From Acidobacteriota bacterium (GTDB taxonomy: Bacteria > Acidobacteriota > Vicinamibacteria > Vicinamibacterales > SCN-69-37), in the NCBI GenBank assembly GCA_020853395.1, contig JADYYY010000005.1:248001-312000 (forward strand): DNA of 64,000 nucleotides. The letters are read 5' to 3'. A program made the position numbers and the translations under genes. The notes under the pieces were generated by a model that worked only from the letters and a program-made list of their open reading frames with translations, did not search any database and was not told where the DNA came from. Position 1 is the stretch's first letter. Each line of letters begins with the position of its first letter. Below, one piece after another: positions 1 through 7,260 of this stretch.

Positions 1-441
1 GGCGCCGATCGCCATGACCGAGGCCAACCCCCAGTAGCTCAGTCCTTCGGCGCGGCGGCTCTCGGGAATGGTCGCCGTCATGTAGGCGCCAGACGCCGAC
101 AAGAGCGCCGACCAGATCAGGCCATGGCCGAACGCGACGACGAGCAGCAGGGTGTTGCTGGCGACGAACGCATAGCTGCCGGTAACGCCCGCCAGCACGA
201 GGCTCACGACGATCAGCACCGGCCGGTGGCCGAGTCGATCGGTAATCGGGCCCGTGAAGGCCGCCGATGCGGCCGACGAGAACGTCAGGACGCCCTGGAA
301 CAGACCGGCGACGGCGGTCGACCCGCCGAGTGCGAGCACGCGATACGGCGCGGCCGGCAGCAGTTGGAACACCGAGACGAAGACGGTGAAGCTGTAGCAG
401 AACATCGTCACGAACCTGGGCGTGAACAGCCGCTCGGACAT
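1..441 (-). CDS. MFS transporter, N-terminal part (runs off window)
   Basis: This is the first 147 residues of a major facilitator superfamily permease; the rest lies outside the window. The N-terminus begins MSERLFTPRF and continues with hydrophobic helices separated by short loops. A basic loop with GPITDRLGHRP matches the MFS signature between helices 2 and 3 (G-x3-D-R-x-G-x-R). About four transmembrane segments are present. The substrate cannot be told from this fragment. The ATG at 441 is preceded, with a 9-nt gap, by a TATACT hexamer on the minus strand, so the message may be leaderless. It is divergent from the unknown gene at 489. The family is fairly certain; an efflux or sugar-permease role would be a guess. 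Confidence 0.8.
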   Translation of the reverse strand, partial: MSERLFTPRFVTMFCYSFTVFVSVFQLLPAAPYRVLALGGSTAVAGLFQGVLTFSSAASAAFTGPITDRLGHRPVLIVVSLVLAGVTGSYAFVASNTLLLVVAFGHGLIWSALLSASGAYMTATIPESRRAEGLSYWGLASVMAIGA

Positions 442-450
442 GAAGCGCTC

Positions 451-456
451 AGTATA
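451..456 (-). promoter_or_regulatory. -10 hexamer TATACT for the MFS gene
   Basis: TATACT on the minus strand lies 9 nt before the ATG at 441. A transcript starting about 6-7 nt after it would begin at or next to the start codon. No clear -35 box is visible. Confidence 0.45.
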
Positions 457-476
457 GGGCGCGCATTCGTGCTTGA

Positions 477-482
477 TAGAAT
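477..482 (+). promoter_or_regulatory. -10 hexamer TAGAAT for the gene at 489
   Basis: TAGAAT ends 6 nt before the ATG at 489. The gap reads CGAGGG, which could also act as a weak Shine-Dalgarno, so leaderless initiation is suggested rather than proven. Confidence 0.4.
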
Positions 483-488
483 CGAGGG

Positions 489-980
489 ATGCCGGAACTG
501 CCCTCGCGGCTCTGGAAGGACCTGCCGCTCGCCAAGCGTCTCCTCGCCGCGGACGCCTTCTGGAGGGACGAGGACTCGCCGGAGATCGAGGTGCAGCAGC
601 AGGAGGCGGTCGTCGCCCTGGCGCGTCGGTTGAAGTTCAGACCGAAGAGCATCCTGGCCGAGCCGGTGGAGCGGCGCGCGGCGCAATTGGCGCATCTGCC
701 CGAGGTCACGGACGCCATTGCCACGCGCGCGCTCATCGCGTATCACTTCCGTAACCAGCAGGCCCTCATGTCGAGCTTCCTCGACGCCTTGGGCATCGCG
801 CACGATCACGGTCTCATCACCCAAGAAGCGGTGCGACCTCCGGACCGCGAGCGGCTTGGGAGTGCCGTGGCGACGATGAAGGGCGCGTTCGACCCGGAGG
901 ACGTGCGGATTTATCTACGGACGCTGGCCGTGCTCGATCCGGAGACTTGGGCGAACGTCGACGTTTGGCTGAACGACTGA
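489..980 (+). CDS. conserved-looking hypothetical protein, 163 aa
   Basis: I do not recognise this soluble protein of 163 residues. It has no signal peptide, membrane segment or cysteine cluster. It is rich in Glu, Arg, Ala and Leu and looks helical; the middle contains a run RRAAQLAHL and YHFRNQQALM. The C-terminus (DPETWANVDVWLND) is acidic. Codon use is strongly GC3-biased like its neighbours, which supports a real gene. It starts immediately after a possible -10 hexamer and is divergent from the MFS transporter, so the two may share a control region. No function is assigned. Confidence 0.7.
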   Translation: MPELPSRLWKDLPLAKRLLAADAFWRDEDSPEIEVQQQEAVVALARRLKFRPKSILAEPVERRAAQLAHLPEVTDAIATRALIAYHFRNQQALMSSFLDALGIAHDHGLITQEAVRPPDRERLGSAVATMKGAFDPEDVRIYLRTLAVLDPETWANVDVWLND

Positions 981-1019
981 CGGCTGTTGCCTGGCGTCCT
1001 AATTGCGTAAGGGCCGCAT

Positions 1020-1622
1020 ATGACCTGGCGAGTTCGCGCACTCTGGTGTCTGGCGGTCATCGCGCTGTCGACTCCTGCAGTCGAGCTGTTCGCACGGGCC
1101 ACCCCGCCCGCCCAGCCTCCGGCCGTTGCGGCGTCGCCAGCGCCACAGGCGCCTGACGCCACGACGCCGCCTCCACCTTTGACGGTCACGCCGGCGCAGA
1201 TCGAGCGGGTTCAGCGCGCACTCGCCCGCCGGCAATCCGGCCTGCGCCTGGACGAGCAGCAACTCCGGTTCTACCTGGAGATCATCGCCAGGCAGCCGAG
1301 CTTCGCCGAGTACACGCGCGGGTACGATTTCCTCAACGGTCCCACCCGGCGCGGCAATCCGATGACGCACCAGGAATTCCTGGACATGGTGACGCCGAAG
1401 GAGATGTACAGCTCCGACTTGATCCCGGCGATCGATCGGCTGCAGGCGGCGTTCACCAACTGGATCGGCCAGTCGCTGATTCGGCGGGCGCTCGAGGAGC
1501 TCAAGCAGGCCAAGGACGATCGTGAGGTTCAGGAGATCCGCGAGCGGATCACGCGCGAGCTGGACGCCCTCACGAGCGCCGGGAAAGGTAAGCCCCCAGC
1601 ATCCCGTTCCACGGCGGAATGA
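1020..1622 (+). CDS. putative exported protein of unknown function, 200 aa
   Basis: The first ~26 residues (MTWRVRALWCLAVIALSTPA...) look like a signal peptide or N-terminal anchor. A Pro/Ala-rich linker follows (residues ~28-58), then a helical domain of about 130 residues containing PTRRGNPMTHQEFLDMV. The architecture suggests a periplasmic or surface protein on a flexible tether. No family is recognised. The ATG at 1020 directly follows the gap after the previous gene (39 nt), so the two could be cotranscribed. Its last 53 nt overlap the 3' end of the convergent 2Fe-2S gene, so the final residues (KPPASRSTAE) are coded opposite that gene. Confidence 0.65.
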   Translation: MTWRVRALWCLAVIALSTPAVELFARATPPAQPPAVAASPAPQAPDATTPPPPLTVTPAQIERVQRALARRQSGLRLDEQQLRFYLEIIARQPSFAEYTRGYDFLNGPTRRGNPMTHQEFLDMVTPKEMYSSDLIPAIDRLQAAFTNWIGQSLIRRALEELKQAKDDREVQEIRERITRELDALTSAGKGKPPASRSTAE

Positions 1623-2526
1623 CGATCGAGACGGCGCCCGAGGCCCGCGCCTGGCACGCGAGCCGGATCAACGGCCGCTCCTCGTCGGTGCTCGGGTAGC
1701 CGAACACGCGCATCCGGCGGCGTTCGTCCCGATCGACGACCGGCGACAGCTTCTCGGCCCCGCCGAGCACGCCGACCCAGCACGTCCCGCACGACGCCGC
1801 CCGGCACTCGACCGGAATCGGGCCCTCGCCGGGCGTACATCGCAAATCCCTCGAGCGATAGTCGCGCGGATCGCTCTGCGCACCCGACGCCAGCTCCTGA
1901 CCTTCGAGGACCGTGAACTTCGCGTCCGGATCGTTTTCGTCGAACGTGACGGTCCACCGCTTCTTGAGGCCGCGGGTGAACCCGAGCAGGCCCTGCCAGT
2001 CGTCGCGAGCGCGCCGCTTCAGCACCTGCAGCGCGGACATCGCGCGGGCTTTGTCGCTGAGCGCGACCTTCCCCGGCGCCGCGGCGAACGCCTCGGGCCC
2101 GGCCTGCCGCAGCGTCATCAGGCCGGCGAGCGCAAAGCCCAGCAGGAACTCGCGATCGAGCCGGGACCGGCGGGCTGCGACGTCGGCGACGTTGCGTGCC
2201 AGGGCCGTGAGGTCCTGAGGGAACGGCGCCGCGGCCGCCTCGATCGCGCCCTTCACCTGGGGCCAGTAACGGTGCGCGTAGAAGAACCGATGCGACGTGT
2301 CGATCTGGTCCGCCAGCCGCCACGACCCCATCAGCCCGAGCTTCCGCGCGGCGGCGTCGCGATCGGGCGCGCTGGCGACGAGCTCGTGCAGCTCGAGCGG
2401 GAAGAACGCGAACCAGATCCGCGTCGCGTTGCGATCGACCGGATGGCCTTCGGCCGCGAGCGTCTCCACGGCGCGGCTCCAGTCGTCGGGGCCATACGTC
2501 GCGAGGTGGGCGAACAGCGCTGACAT
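1570..2526 (-). CDS. 2Fe-2S ferredoxin-domain protein with helical N-terminal domain
   Basis: This 318-residue protein has a C-terminal plant-type ferredoxin-like module. Cysteines 241, 246 and 249 (C-x4-C-x2-C, sequence CRAASCGTC) are followed by Cys291 in RLACQA, giving the usual four ligands for one 2Fe-2S cluster. The spacing between the third and fourth ligand is 41 residues, longer than the ~29 typical of small ferredoxins. The first ~185 residues are mostly helical and do not match a family I know. The start at 2526 (MSALFAH) is preferred over ATG codons 9 and 27 nt further upstream because a TAGAAT hexamer lies 7 nt before it. It probably transfers electrons; its partner is unknown. 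It lies downstream of, and parallel to, the metallo-beta-lactamase gene. Confidence 0.8.
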   Translation of the reverse strand: MSALFAHLATYGPDDWSRAVETLAAEGHPVDRNATRIWFAFFPLELHELVASAPDRDAAARKLGLMGSWRLADQIDTSHRFFYAHRYWPQVKGAIEAAAAPFPQDLTALARNVADVAARRSRLDREFLLGFALAGLMTLRQAGPEAFAAAPGKVALSDKARAMSALQVLKRRARDDWQGLLGFTRGLKKRWTVTFDENDPDAKFTVLEGQELASGAQSDPRDYRSRDLRCTPGEGPIPVECRAASCGTCWVGVLGGAEKLSPVVDRDERRRMRVFGYPSTDEERPLIRLACQARASGAVSIVIPPWNGMLGAYLSRRS

Positions 2527-2533
2527 CGCCGTC

Positions 2534-2539
2534 ATTCTA
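2534..2539 (-). promoter_or_regulatory. -10 hexamer TAGAAT for the 2Fe-2S gene
   Basis: TAGAAT on the minus strand ends 7 nt before the ATG at 2526. It overlaps codons that would be translated if the upstream ATG at 2553 were used, which favours the later, leaderless start. Confidence 0.45.
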
Positions 2540-2668
2540 TGAGATTCGTTCACGGGCGCGTGACGACGAGCGGGCGATCCGCGTGACGGGAAGCCGTCGG
2601 CTCGATCGGTCCGGGCTCGATGCGATCACGTCACGTGCGGCGTCGGCCGTTCGACCGGCCGGCCGGCG

Positions 2669-4075
2669 TCATCCGAGCTCGATCTTCTCCTGGTGCGCCG
2701 GCGTGCGGATCGTCCAGCCCAGTTCCCTCTCGATCCTCGCCTTGAGCGCGTCCATGGCCGACGGCTCACCGTGCACGAGGCACGTGAGCGACGGCGGGCG
2801 CTCGAAACCGCGTAGCCAGCGGAGGATCTCGTTCGCGTCGGCATGCGCGGACATCGCGTCGAGACGCTCGATTCGCGCCGCGACCGGGATGTCCTGCCCG
2901 TGGATCTTCGTGTACTTGGCGCCGTCGACGAGCGCGCGGCCGCGCGTGCCGACGGCTTGGTAGCCGGCGAACAGGATCGTGTTGCGCGCGTCCGGCAGCT
3001 CGCGTGCGAGGTGGTGCAGCACGCGCCCGCCGGTGGCCATGCCGCTCGCCGAGATGATGATGGCCGGCGCGCGCGACTCCTGAATCGCGCGCGATTCGGC
3101 AATCGAGACGACGACCTTCAGCTCGGACGCGCAGAATGCGCACATGTCCCGAAAGGCCTTCGCGCGGTCGGTCTCGCCGAGCGGGCCGGCGATGTCGGGG
3201 TCGAGCTCTTCGACGCGCGCGCGGTACGTGGCCAAGACCGACGCGGCCATCGGGCTGTCGACGTACACGGGCACGGTCGGAATGCGCCGCTCCCGCTCCA
3301 GCCGCGTGACCCAGTACAGCAGCTCCTCGACCCGGCCCAGCGCGAACGCCGGAATCAGCAGGCGTCCGCCGCGCTCGAGCGTCGTCCTCACGATGCCGGC
3401 GAAGCGCTCGCCGTCGTCGTCGGCCTCGTGCAGGCGATCGCCGTACGTCGATTCGAGCAGCAGCAGGTCGGCGTGTGCGACCGGCGTGGGATCGGGAAGC
3501 ACCGGCCGGTTGTACCGGCCGAGATCGCCGCCGAAGAGCAGCGTGCGGCCGGTGGACTCGACGACGACGCGCGCGTAGGAGGAGCCGAGCAGGTGGCCGG
3601 CATTGAGGAACTCCGCTTGCACGCCTGGCGCGACCGGTACCGGCCGCTCGTAACCGACCGGCTGGAGGAGCGCCATCGCACGGCTCGCGTCCTCCATCGT
3701 GAACAGCGGAAGCGCGGGATGGTGCTTCGTGTAGCCCTTCCGGTTCGCGCGCTCGGCGTCCTCTTCCTGGAGCCGCGCGGCATCGGCGAGCACGATGCGC
3801 GTCAACTCGGCCGTGGCCGGCGTGCAGAAGATCCGGCCGCGGAATCCCTGGTTGACCAGGCGCGGCAGGTAGCCGCAGTGATCGAGGTGCGCGTGCGTCA
3901 GCACCACCGACGTGATGCCGGTCGCGTTGACCGGCAGCGGCGCCCAGTTGCGCAGGCGCAGCTCCTTGAGGCCCTGGAAGAGACCGCAGTCGACGAGCAC
4001 GCGCGCACCGTTCACCTCGAGCAGATGCTTCGACCCGGTGACCGTGCGCGCCGCGCCCAGAAAAGTCAGTGTCAC
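2669..4075 (-). CDS. beta-CASP metallo-beta-lactamase, RNA-processing exonuclease family
   Basis: A 468-residue MBL-fold protein of the RNA-specific beta-CASP (Ysh1/CPSF-like) group, the usual length for bacterial members. The N-terminus TLTFLGAARTVTGSKHLLE is characteristic. The metal site THAHLDH gives His61, His63, Asp65 and His66. Later motifs include ESTYGDR, ISASGMATGGR and SAHAD, all typical of the family. These enzymes act as zinc-dependent nucleases on RNA; the actual substrate is unknown. The GTG at 4075 is chosen because it lies 7 nt after an AATACT -10-like hexamer and matches the family N-terminus; an in-frame ATG at 4102 would add nine residues. It is divergent from the MTHFR-like gene. 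Confidence 0.88.
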   Translation of the reverse strand: MTLTFLGAARTVTGSKHLLEVNGARVLVDCGLFQGLKELRLRNWAPLPVNATGITSVVLTHAHLDHCGYLPRLVNQGFRGRIFCTPATAELTRIVLADAARLQEEDAERANRKGYTKHHPALPLFTMEDASRAMALLQPVGYERPVPVAPGVQAEFLNAGHLLGSSYARVVVESTGRTLLFGGDLGRYNRPVLPDPTPVAHADLLLLESTYGDRLHEADDDGERFAGIVRTTLERGGRLLIPAFALGRVEELLYWVTRLERERRIPTVPVYVDSPMAASVLATYRARVEELDPDIAGPLGETDRAKAFRDMCAFCASELKVVVSIAESRAIQESRAPAIIISASGMATGGRVLHHLARELPDARNTILFAGYQAVGTRGRALVDGAKYTKIHGQDIPVAARIERLDAMSAHADANEILRWLRGFERPPSLTCLVHGEPSAMDALKARIERELGWTIRTPAHQEKIELG

Positions 4076-4082
4076 GCGTAGC

Positions 4083-4088
4083 AGTATT
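4083..4088 (-). promoter_or_regulatory. -10-like hexamer AATACT for the MBL gene
   Basis: AATACT (one mismatch to TATACT) on the minus strand ends 7 nt before the GTG at 4075, the same geometry as several other genes here. Confidence 0.35.
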
Positions 4089-4135
4089 GGCGACTCCCGC
4101 ATGGCTGACAAGCGGCGCCTCGCGCTGCCTGCCGC

Positions 4136-4141
4136 TATACT
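4136..4141 (+). promoter_or_regulatory. -10 hexamer TATACT for the MTHFR-like gene
   Basis: TATACT ends 6 nt before the ATG at 4148, so a transcript would start at the initiation codon. There is no Shine-Dalgarno in the gap (GCCGGC). Confidence 0.5.
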
Positions 4142-4147
4142 GCCGGC

Positions 4148-5044
4148 ATGTCGTCCGCGCTCGTGACAGCGCTCGGCACCGGGGACGCGCTCATGTCGGT
4201 TGAGCTCCGCCCGCCGCGGGCCGAGCTCGACGCCGCCGCGAGCCGCGATGCCTGGATCGACACCTACCACGCGGTCCGCGGCCTCGTGCGCGGCGGGACG
4301 TTCGTGTTCCTGACCGACAGCGCCGTCGGCACGCGCGAGGAGCACAACCTCCGCCATCTCGTGAACAACCTCGGCGGCGACGTGCCGCGCGACCGCGTCG
4401 TCCCGTTCCTCACGACCAAGCACACGCTCGACTTCTGTCTCTCGTACGCGGAGCAGGCCTGGCAGGAGGGCTTTCGATCGCTCGTCGTGCTCGGGGGCGA
4501 TCGAAGCGTCGGGCCCAGGCGCTGCGTCGAGCACGCCTGGCAGCTTCGCGAGAAGATCCGCGCGCAGGTGCCGGGGCTCGCGCTGGGCGGCTGGGCCAAC
4601 CCTCACGCGAACGCGGACGCGCAGGCCGGCTTCCTCGCGGATTCGCACTTCACCGGCGAGTTCTTCCTCACGCAGATCGTCTCGCACCACGACCGCGGAG
4701 CGATCGAACGCTTCCAGGACGCCGTCGTGCGCAAGCACGTCGACCTCCCGGGCGTGTTCGGCGTCTTCTACTATCGCAGCGCGAACGCCAAGACGTTGGA
4801 AGTGCTGCGACAGTTCCTGCCGGTGCCGGTCACGGCACTGACGGAGGAGTTCGCCGCCGGTGCGTCGCCGGACGAGGTCTGCGCCCGCACGATTGCGGCG
4901 CTGCACGCGGCAGGCATCCGCCGGTGGTACGTCTCGAACCTGCCCGTCGGACGCGCCAAGCAGACGCTCACCAGAATCCTGTCGCTCGTCGGTACGGCGG
5001 ACACGACGGGTCCGAAGGTGCGACAGGTTCAAGGAACGAACTGA
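4148..5044 (+). CDS. methylenetetrahydrofolate reductase-like protein
   Basis: The 298-residue protein has the TIM-barrel style of the MetF/MTHFR family: SVELRPP near residues 17-23 corresponds to the usual SFEFFPP strand, followed by LVVLGGDR and LGGWANPHANADA, where the family has its GDRP and GG-YPE motifs. It probably reduces or binds a folate-type C1 carrier with FAD, but it is divergent enough that the substrate is uncertain. The start is supported by a TATACT hexamer 6 nt upstream. The last ~15 residues (from TADTTGP onward) are coded by the first copy of the repeat array, which also supplies the TGA stop. The natural C-terminus may therefore have been replaced by the repeat. Confidence 0.75.
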   Translation: MSSALVTALGTGDALMSVELRPPRAELDAAASRDAWIDTYHAVRGLVRGGTFVFLTDSAVGTREEHNLRHLVNNLGGDVPRDRVVPFLTTKHTLDFCLSYAEQAWQEGFRSLVVLGGDRSVGPRRCVEHAWQLREKIRAQVPGLALGGWANPHANADAQAGFLADSHFTGEFFLTQIVSHHDRGAIERFQDAVVRKHVDLPGVFGVFYYRSANAKTLEVLRQFLPVPVTALTEEFAAGASPDEVCARTIAALHAAGIRRWYVSNLPVGRAKQTLTRILSLVGTADTTGPKVRQVQGTN

Positions 5045-5291
5045 CGCGGGCTCGACAGGTACGACGGGTACGACCGGTACGCTGGGTACGACGGGTCCAA
5101 GGAACGAGCTGACGCGGGTCTCGATTTCAGCGAGTACCGAATCGGTACGACGGGTGCGACCGGCACGCTGGGTACGACGGGTTCAAGGAACGAACTGACG
5201 CGGGTCCTCGATTTCAGCGAGTACCGAATCGGTACGACGGGTGCGACCGGTACGCTGGGTACGACGGGTTCAAGGAACGAACTGACGCGGG
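5004..5291 (+). repeat. left repeat array, four direct copies
   Basis: Four copies of the core AAGGAACGAACTGACGCGGG occur at about 5031, 5099, 5185 and 5272 (the second with G for A), spaced 68, 86 and 87 nt. Each is preceded by a run of 9-nt units of the type GTACGACGG/GTACGACCG/GTACGCTGG. Copies three and four share a nearly identical longer unit that includes CTCGATTTCAGCGAGTACCG. The array begins inside the 3' end of the MTHFR-like gene. Confidence 0.9.
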
Positions 5292-5333
5292 CCATCGGTC
5301 TAATAACGCTGGCGTTGTCCCGCCCCAAGAGCC

Positions 5334-5546
5334 TCATCTCTGCGTTCGGCCTACCGCGCTGACTGAACCCCGATCATCTGGCGGTTCGAGCACGGCGACT
5401 GACGAGCCGGCGAGTGGAGGTTTCTGGTTCCTCGGCTGTCGCACGCCGCTCGCTGGCGGAAGCGGCGGAAGCGGAGGGCCGGCGCCGTTGCGCCGCCAGA
5501 GCATTCGCACCCACGCGTGGGCCTTCCGCAGCAGTCCAGCGTTCAT
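5334..5546 (-). CDS. short doubtful ORF in the repeat element, 70 aa
   Basis: A 70-codon frame starting MNAGLLRKAHAWVRMLW and turning Pro-rich (PPLPPLPP). Its ATG overlaps the stop of the 32-codon frame before it (ATGA), the usual sign of translational coupling. No family is recognised. It may be a remnant or chance; codon use is not diagnostic at this length. Confidence 0.2.
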   Translation of the reverse strand: MNAGLLRKAHAWVRMLWRRNGAGPPLPPLPPASGVRQPRNQKPPLAGSSVAVLEPPDDRGSVSAVGRTQR

Positions 5547-5641
5547 CTCGTCTCCGAAGACGCTTCCAGGGCGCGCCTTCTTCGGTACGGACCGCGTGTG
5601 AGGATCTCGAGCACTCCCTCGAAGCCAACCGCGATCCGCAT
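5543..5641 (-). CDS. very short doubtful ORF, 32 aa, coupled to the next
   Basis: MRIAVGFEGVLEIL followed by a basic GPYRRRRA segment, 32 residues, ending in an ATGA overlap with the 70-codon frame. There is no visible ribosome binding site. It is reported only because the pair forms a tidy coupled unit inside the repeat element. Confidence 0.15.
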   Translation of the reverse strand: MRIAVGFEGVLEILTRGPYRRRRALEASSETR

Positions 5642-5698
5642 GCGCACGGCCTGACGTTGGCCTGTAATGACTGTCCAGTGTTTGTTAACCCGATGATC

Positions 5699-5996
5699 CG
5701 CGTCAGTTCGTTCCTTGGACCTGTCGTACCCGTCGTCACCGGTCGTACCCGTCGTACCTGTCCAGCCCGATGACCCGCGTCAGTTCGTTCCTCGGACCTG
5801 TCGTACCCGTCGTACCGGTCGTACCCGTCGTCACCGGTCGTACTCGTCGTACCTGTCCAGCCCGATGACCCGCGTCAGTTCGTTCCTCGGACCGGTCGTA
5901 CCCGTCGTACCTGTCCAGCCCGATGGCGAGCGTCAGTTCGTTCCTTGGACCTGTCGTACCCAGCGTACCGGTCGTACCCGTCGTACCCGTCGTCAC
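5699..5996 (-). repeat. right repeat array, four copies in inverted orientation
   Basis: The same core, read on the opposite strand as CGCGTCAGTTCGTTCCTTGG or a close variant, occurs at about 5699, 5776, 5871 and 5930. Between the cores lie 9-nt units of the type CGTCGTACC/GGTCGTACC. The array mirrors the left array and stops a few bases before the stop codon of the SDR gene, so the whole element fills the space between two convergent genes. Confidence 0.9.
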
Positions 5997-5998
5997 CG

Positions 5999-6739
5999 CT
6001 ATCGCAAATGCCGTCCGCCGTCGACCCGGATGGTCTCGCCGGTGATGAAGTCGGTCTCGATGAGCGCCAGCACCGCTTTGACAATCTCGTCGGCGCCGCC
6101 CCAGCGGCCGAGCGGTGTCGCGGCGACGACCGCCTCGAGCTCGGTCTCCGACGTGCCCGGAGGCGCGAGGATCGGACCGGGCGCGATCGCATTCACGAGG
6201 ATCTGATCGGCCGCGACTTCGAGCGCCAGCGCTTCGGTGAGCGCCTGCACGCCGGCCTTGGCCACGTAGTACGCCAGGAAGCCGGGATACCGGGGCCGCC
6301 GGCTCGCCGCGACCCAGTCCGCAAAGTTCACGATCCGGCCGCCGCCGTGACGCCGCATGACCGGCACGGCGGCCATCGCGCAGTGAAACGATCCGTCGAG
6401 ATCGACCGAGAGCTGCCGGCGCCACTCGGCGGCGTCCAGCTCGTCGAACGCCACCTGGTGGTACACCGAGGCCATGTTCACCAGCACATCGAGCCGCCCG
6501 AACTCGAGATCCACGGCGGCCACGGCGCTGCGGCACGCCGCCGGATCGGCGACGTCGGCCTGAATCAACAGCGCCCTGCGGCCGAGCGACTGCACGCGCT
6601 CCTCGACCTGCCGCGCCTCGGCGGCGGAACGCCGATAGACGACCGCCACGTCCGCGCCGCGCGCCGCGACGGCCGCCGCGATCTCGGCGCCAATCCGCTT
6701 GGCGCCGGTGAGCAGCACGACGCGCGATGTGAGCATCAT
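5999..6739 (-). CDS. SDR oxidoreductase, pteridine reductase-like
   Basis: A 246-residue short-chain dehydrogenase/reductase with a Rossmann fold. The cofactor loop is TGAKRIG (residues 11-17), the structural motif is LVNMAS (87-91), and the catalytic pair is Tyr157 and Lys161 in YYVAK. In place of the usual catalytic serine the sequence has NFADW with Asp141, as in the PTR1/FolM pteridine reductases, although the loop between Asp and Tyr is three residues longer than in PTR1. A role in reducing pterins or dihydrofolate is therefore plausible, and the convergent neighbour is MTHFR-like. The gene lies 5 nt downstream of the doxX-like gene. Its stop abuts the repeat element. Confidence 0.8.
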   Translation of the reverse strand: MMLTSRVVLLTGAKRIGAEIAAAVAARGADVAVVYRRSAAEARQVEERVQSLGRRALLIQADVADPAACRSAVAAVDLEFGRLDVLVNMASVYHQVAFDELDAAEWRRQLSVDLDGSFHCAMAAVPVMRRHGGGRIVNFADWVAASRRPRYPGFLAYYVAKAGVQALTEALALEVAADQILVNAIAPGPILAPPGTSETELEAVVAATPLGRWGGADEIVKAVLALIETDFITGETIRVDGGRHLR

Positions 6740-6744
6740 CGTGG

Positions 6745-7230
6745 TCAGCCTCGCGTCCGCAGGCGGGCCCGCGCGGATGCCCGCGATGCCGCCGACTCGG
6801 CGCGGCGCCCGTCGAACGACCAGTCACCGGCCCCGGTCAGCACGAGGCCCGTCAGCGCCCCAATCAACAGGACCGAGAACTCGACGCCGTGCCCCTGTGT
6901 CGGCTCGAGCATCCAGTTGAGGAAGAATCCCCAGCGCCACTGCGCTCTCCATGCCTCTATCGCGACGAGCGTGACGATGCCGGCGGAGGCGGGACGGGTG
7001 AACCACCCGATCGCGATGAGCATGCCACCGGCGAGCCGTACGAGGCCGGCGAGCACCGCGAACGCGAATCCTGGCGACAGGCCCATCGTGGTGAAGAACG
7101 CCGCGGAGGCCGAGAGACCGCCTGGACCGACACCCGGCCCGGAGAAGAAGCCGAACAGCGTGTGGCAGCCGTGGGCGATGAGGACGGTCGCGAGCGTCAG
7201 TCGGACGATGAGCAGGCCGGGGGCCACCAT
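6745..7230 (-). CDS. DoxX family membrane protein
   Basis: A small integral membrane protein of 161 residues from the chosen start (MVAPGLLIVRL) with four hydrophobic helices, the typical DoxX layout. An early RLTLATVLIAHGCHTLFG segment and a LAGLVRLAGGMLIAIGWFTRPA segment resemble family members. DoxX proteins sit in the inner membrane and are linked with redox or sulfur-oxidation systems, but the role of this one is unknown. A GTG at 7248 would add six residues; the ATG at 7230 is preferred because a CAGAAT hexamer ends 8 nt before it. It is followed after 14 nt by the SDR gene, suggesting an operon. Confidence 0.82.
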   Translation of the reverse strand: MVAPGLLIVRLTLATVLIAHGCHTLFGFFSGPGVGPGGLSASAAFFTTMGLSPGFAFAVLAGLVRLAGGMLIAIGWFTRPASAGIVTLVAIEAWRAQWRWGFFLNWMLEPTQGHGVEFSVLLIGALTGLVLTGAGDWSFDGRRAESAASRASARARLRTRG

Positions 7231-7260
7231 CGACGCTGATTCTGACACCGAATTCGCGGA

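Larger units (their letters stand above)
5292..5698. other. centre of the repeat element, no convincing gene
   Basis: This ~400-nt segment lies between the inverted arrays. Its two ends are related to each other as inverted repeats beyond the core: CATCGG followed by TCTAATAACGCTGG on the left matches CATCGG followed by GTTAACAAACACTGG read on the opposite strand on the right. Only two short minus-strand reading frames are seen (listed separately). Confidence 0.6.

Noticed and set aside
5300-5698. Integron attC-like ends (TAACAAAC near CTGG)
   Set aside because: The GTTRRRY core and a paired R'/R'' arrangement are not met, and there is no integrase.
5004-5996. CRISPR-like regular repeats
   Set aside because: The cores are spaced 59-95 nt apart, the intervening DNA is itself repetitive, orientation inverts halfway, and there are no cas genes.
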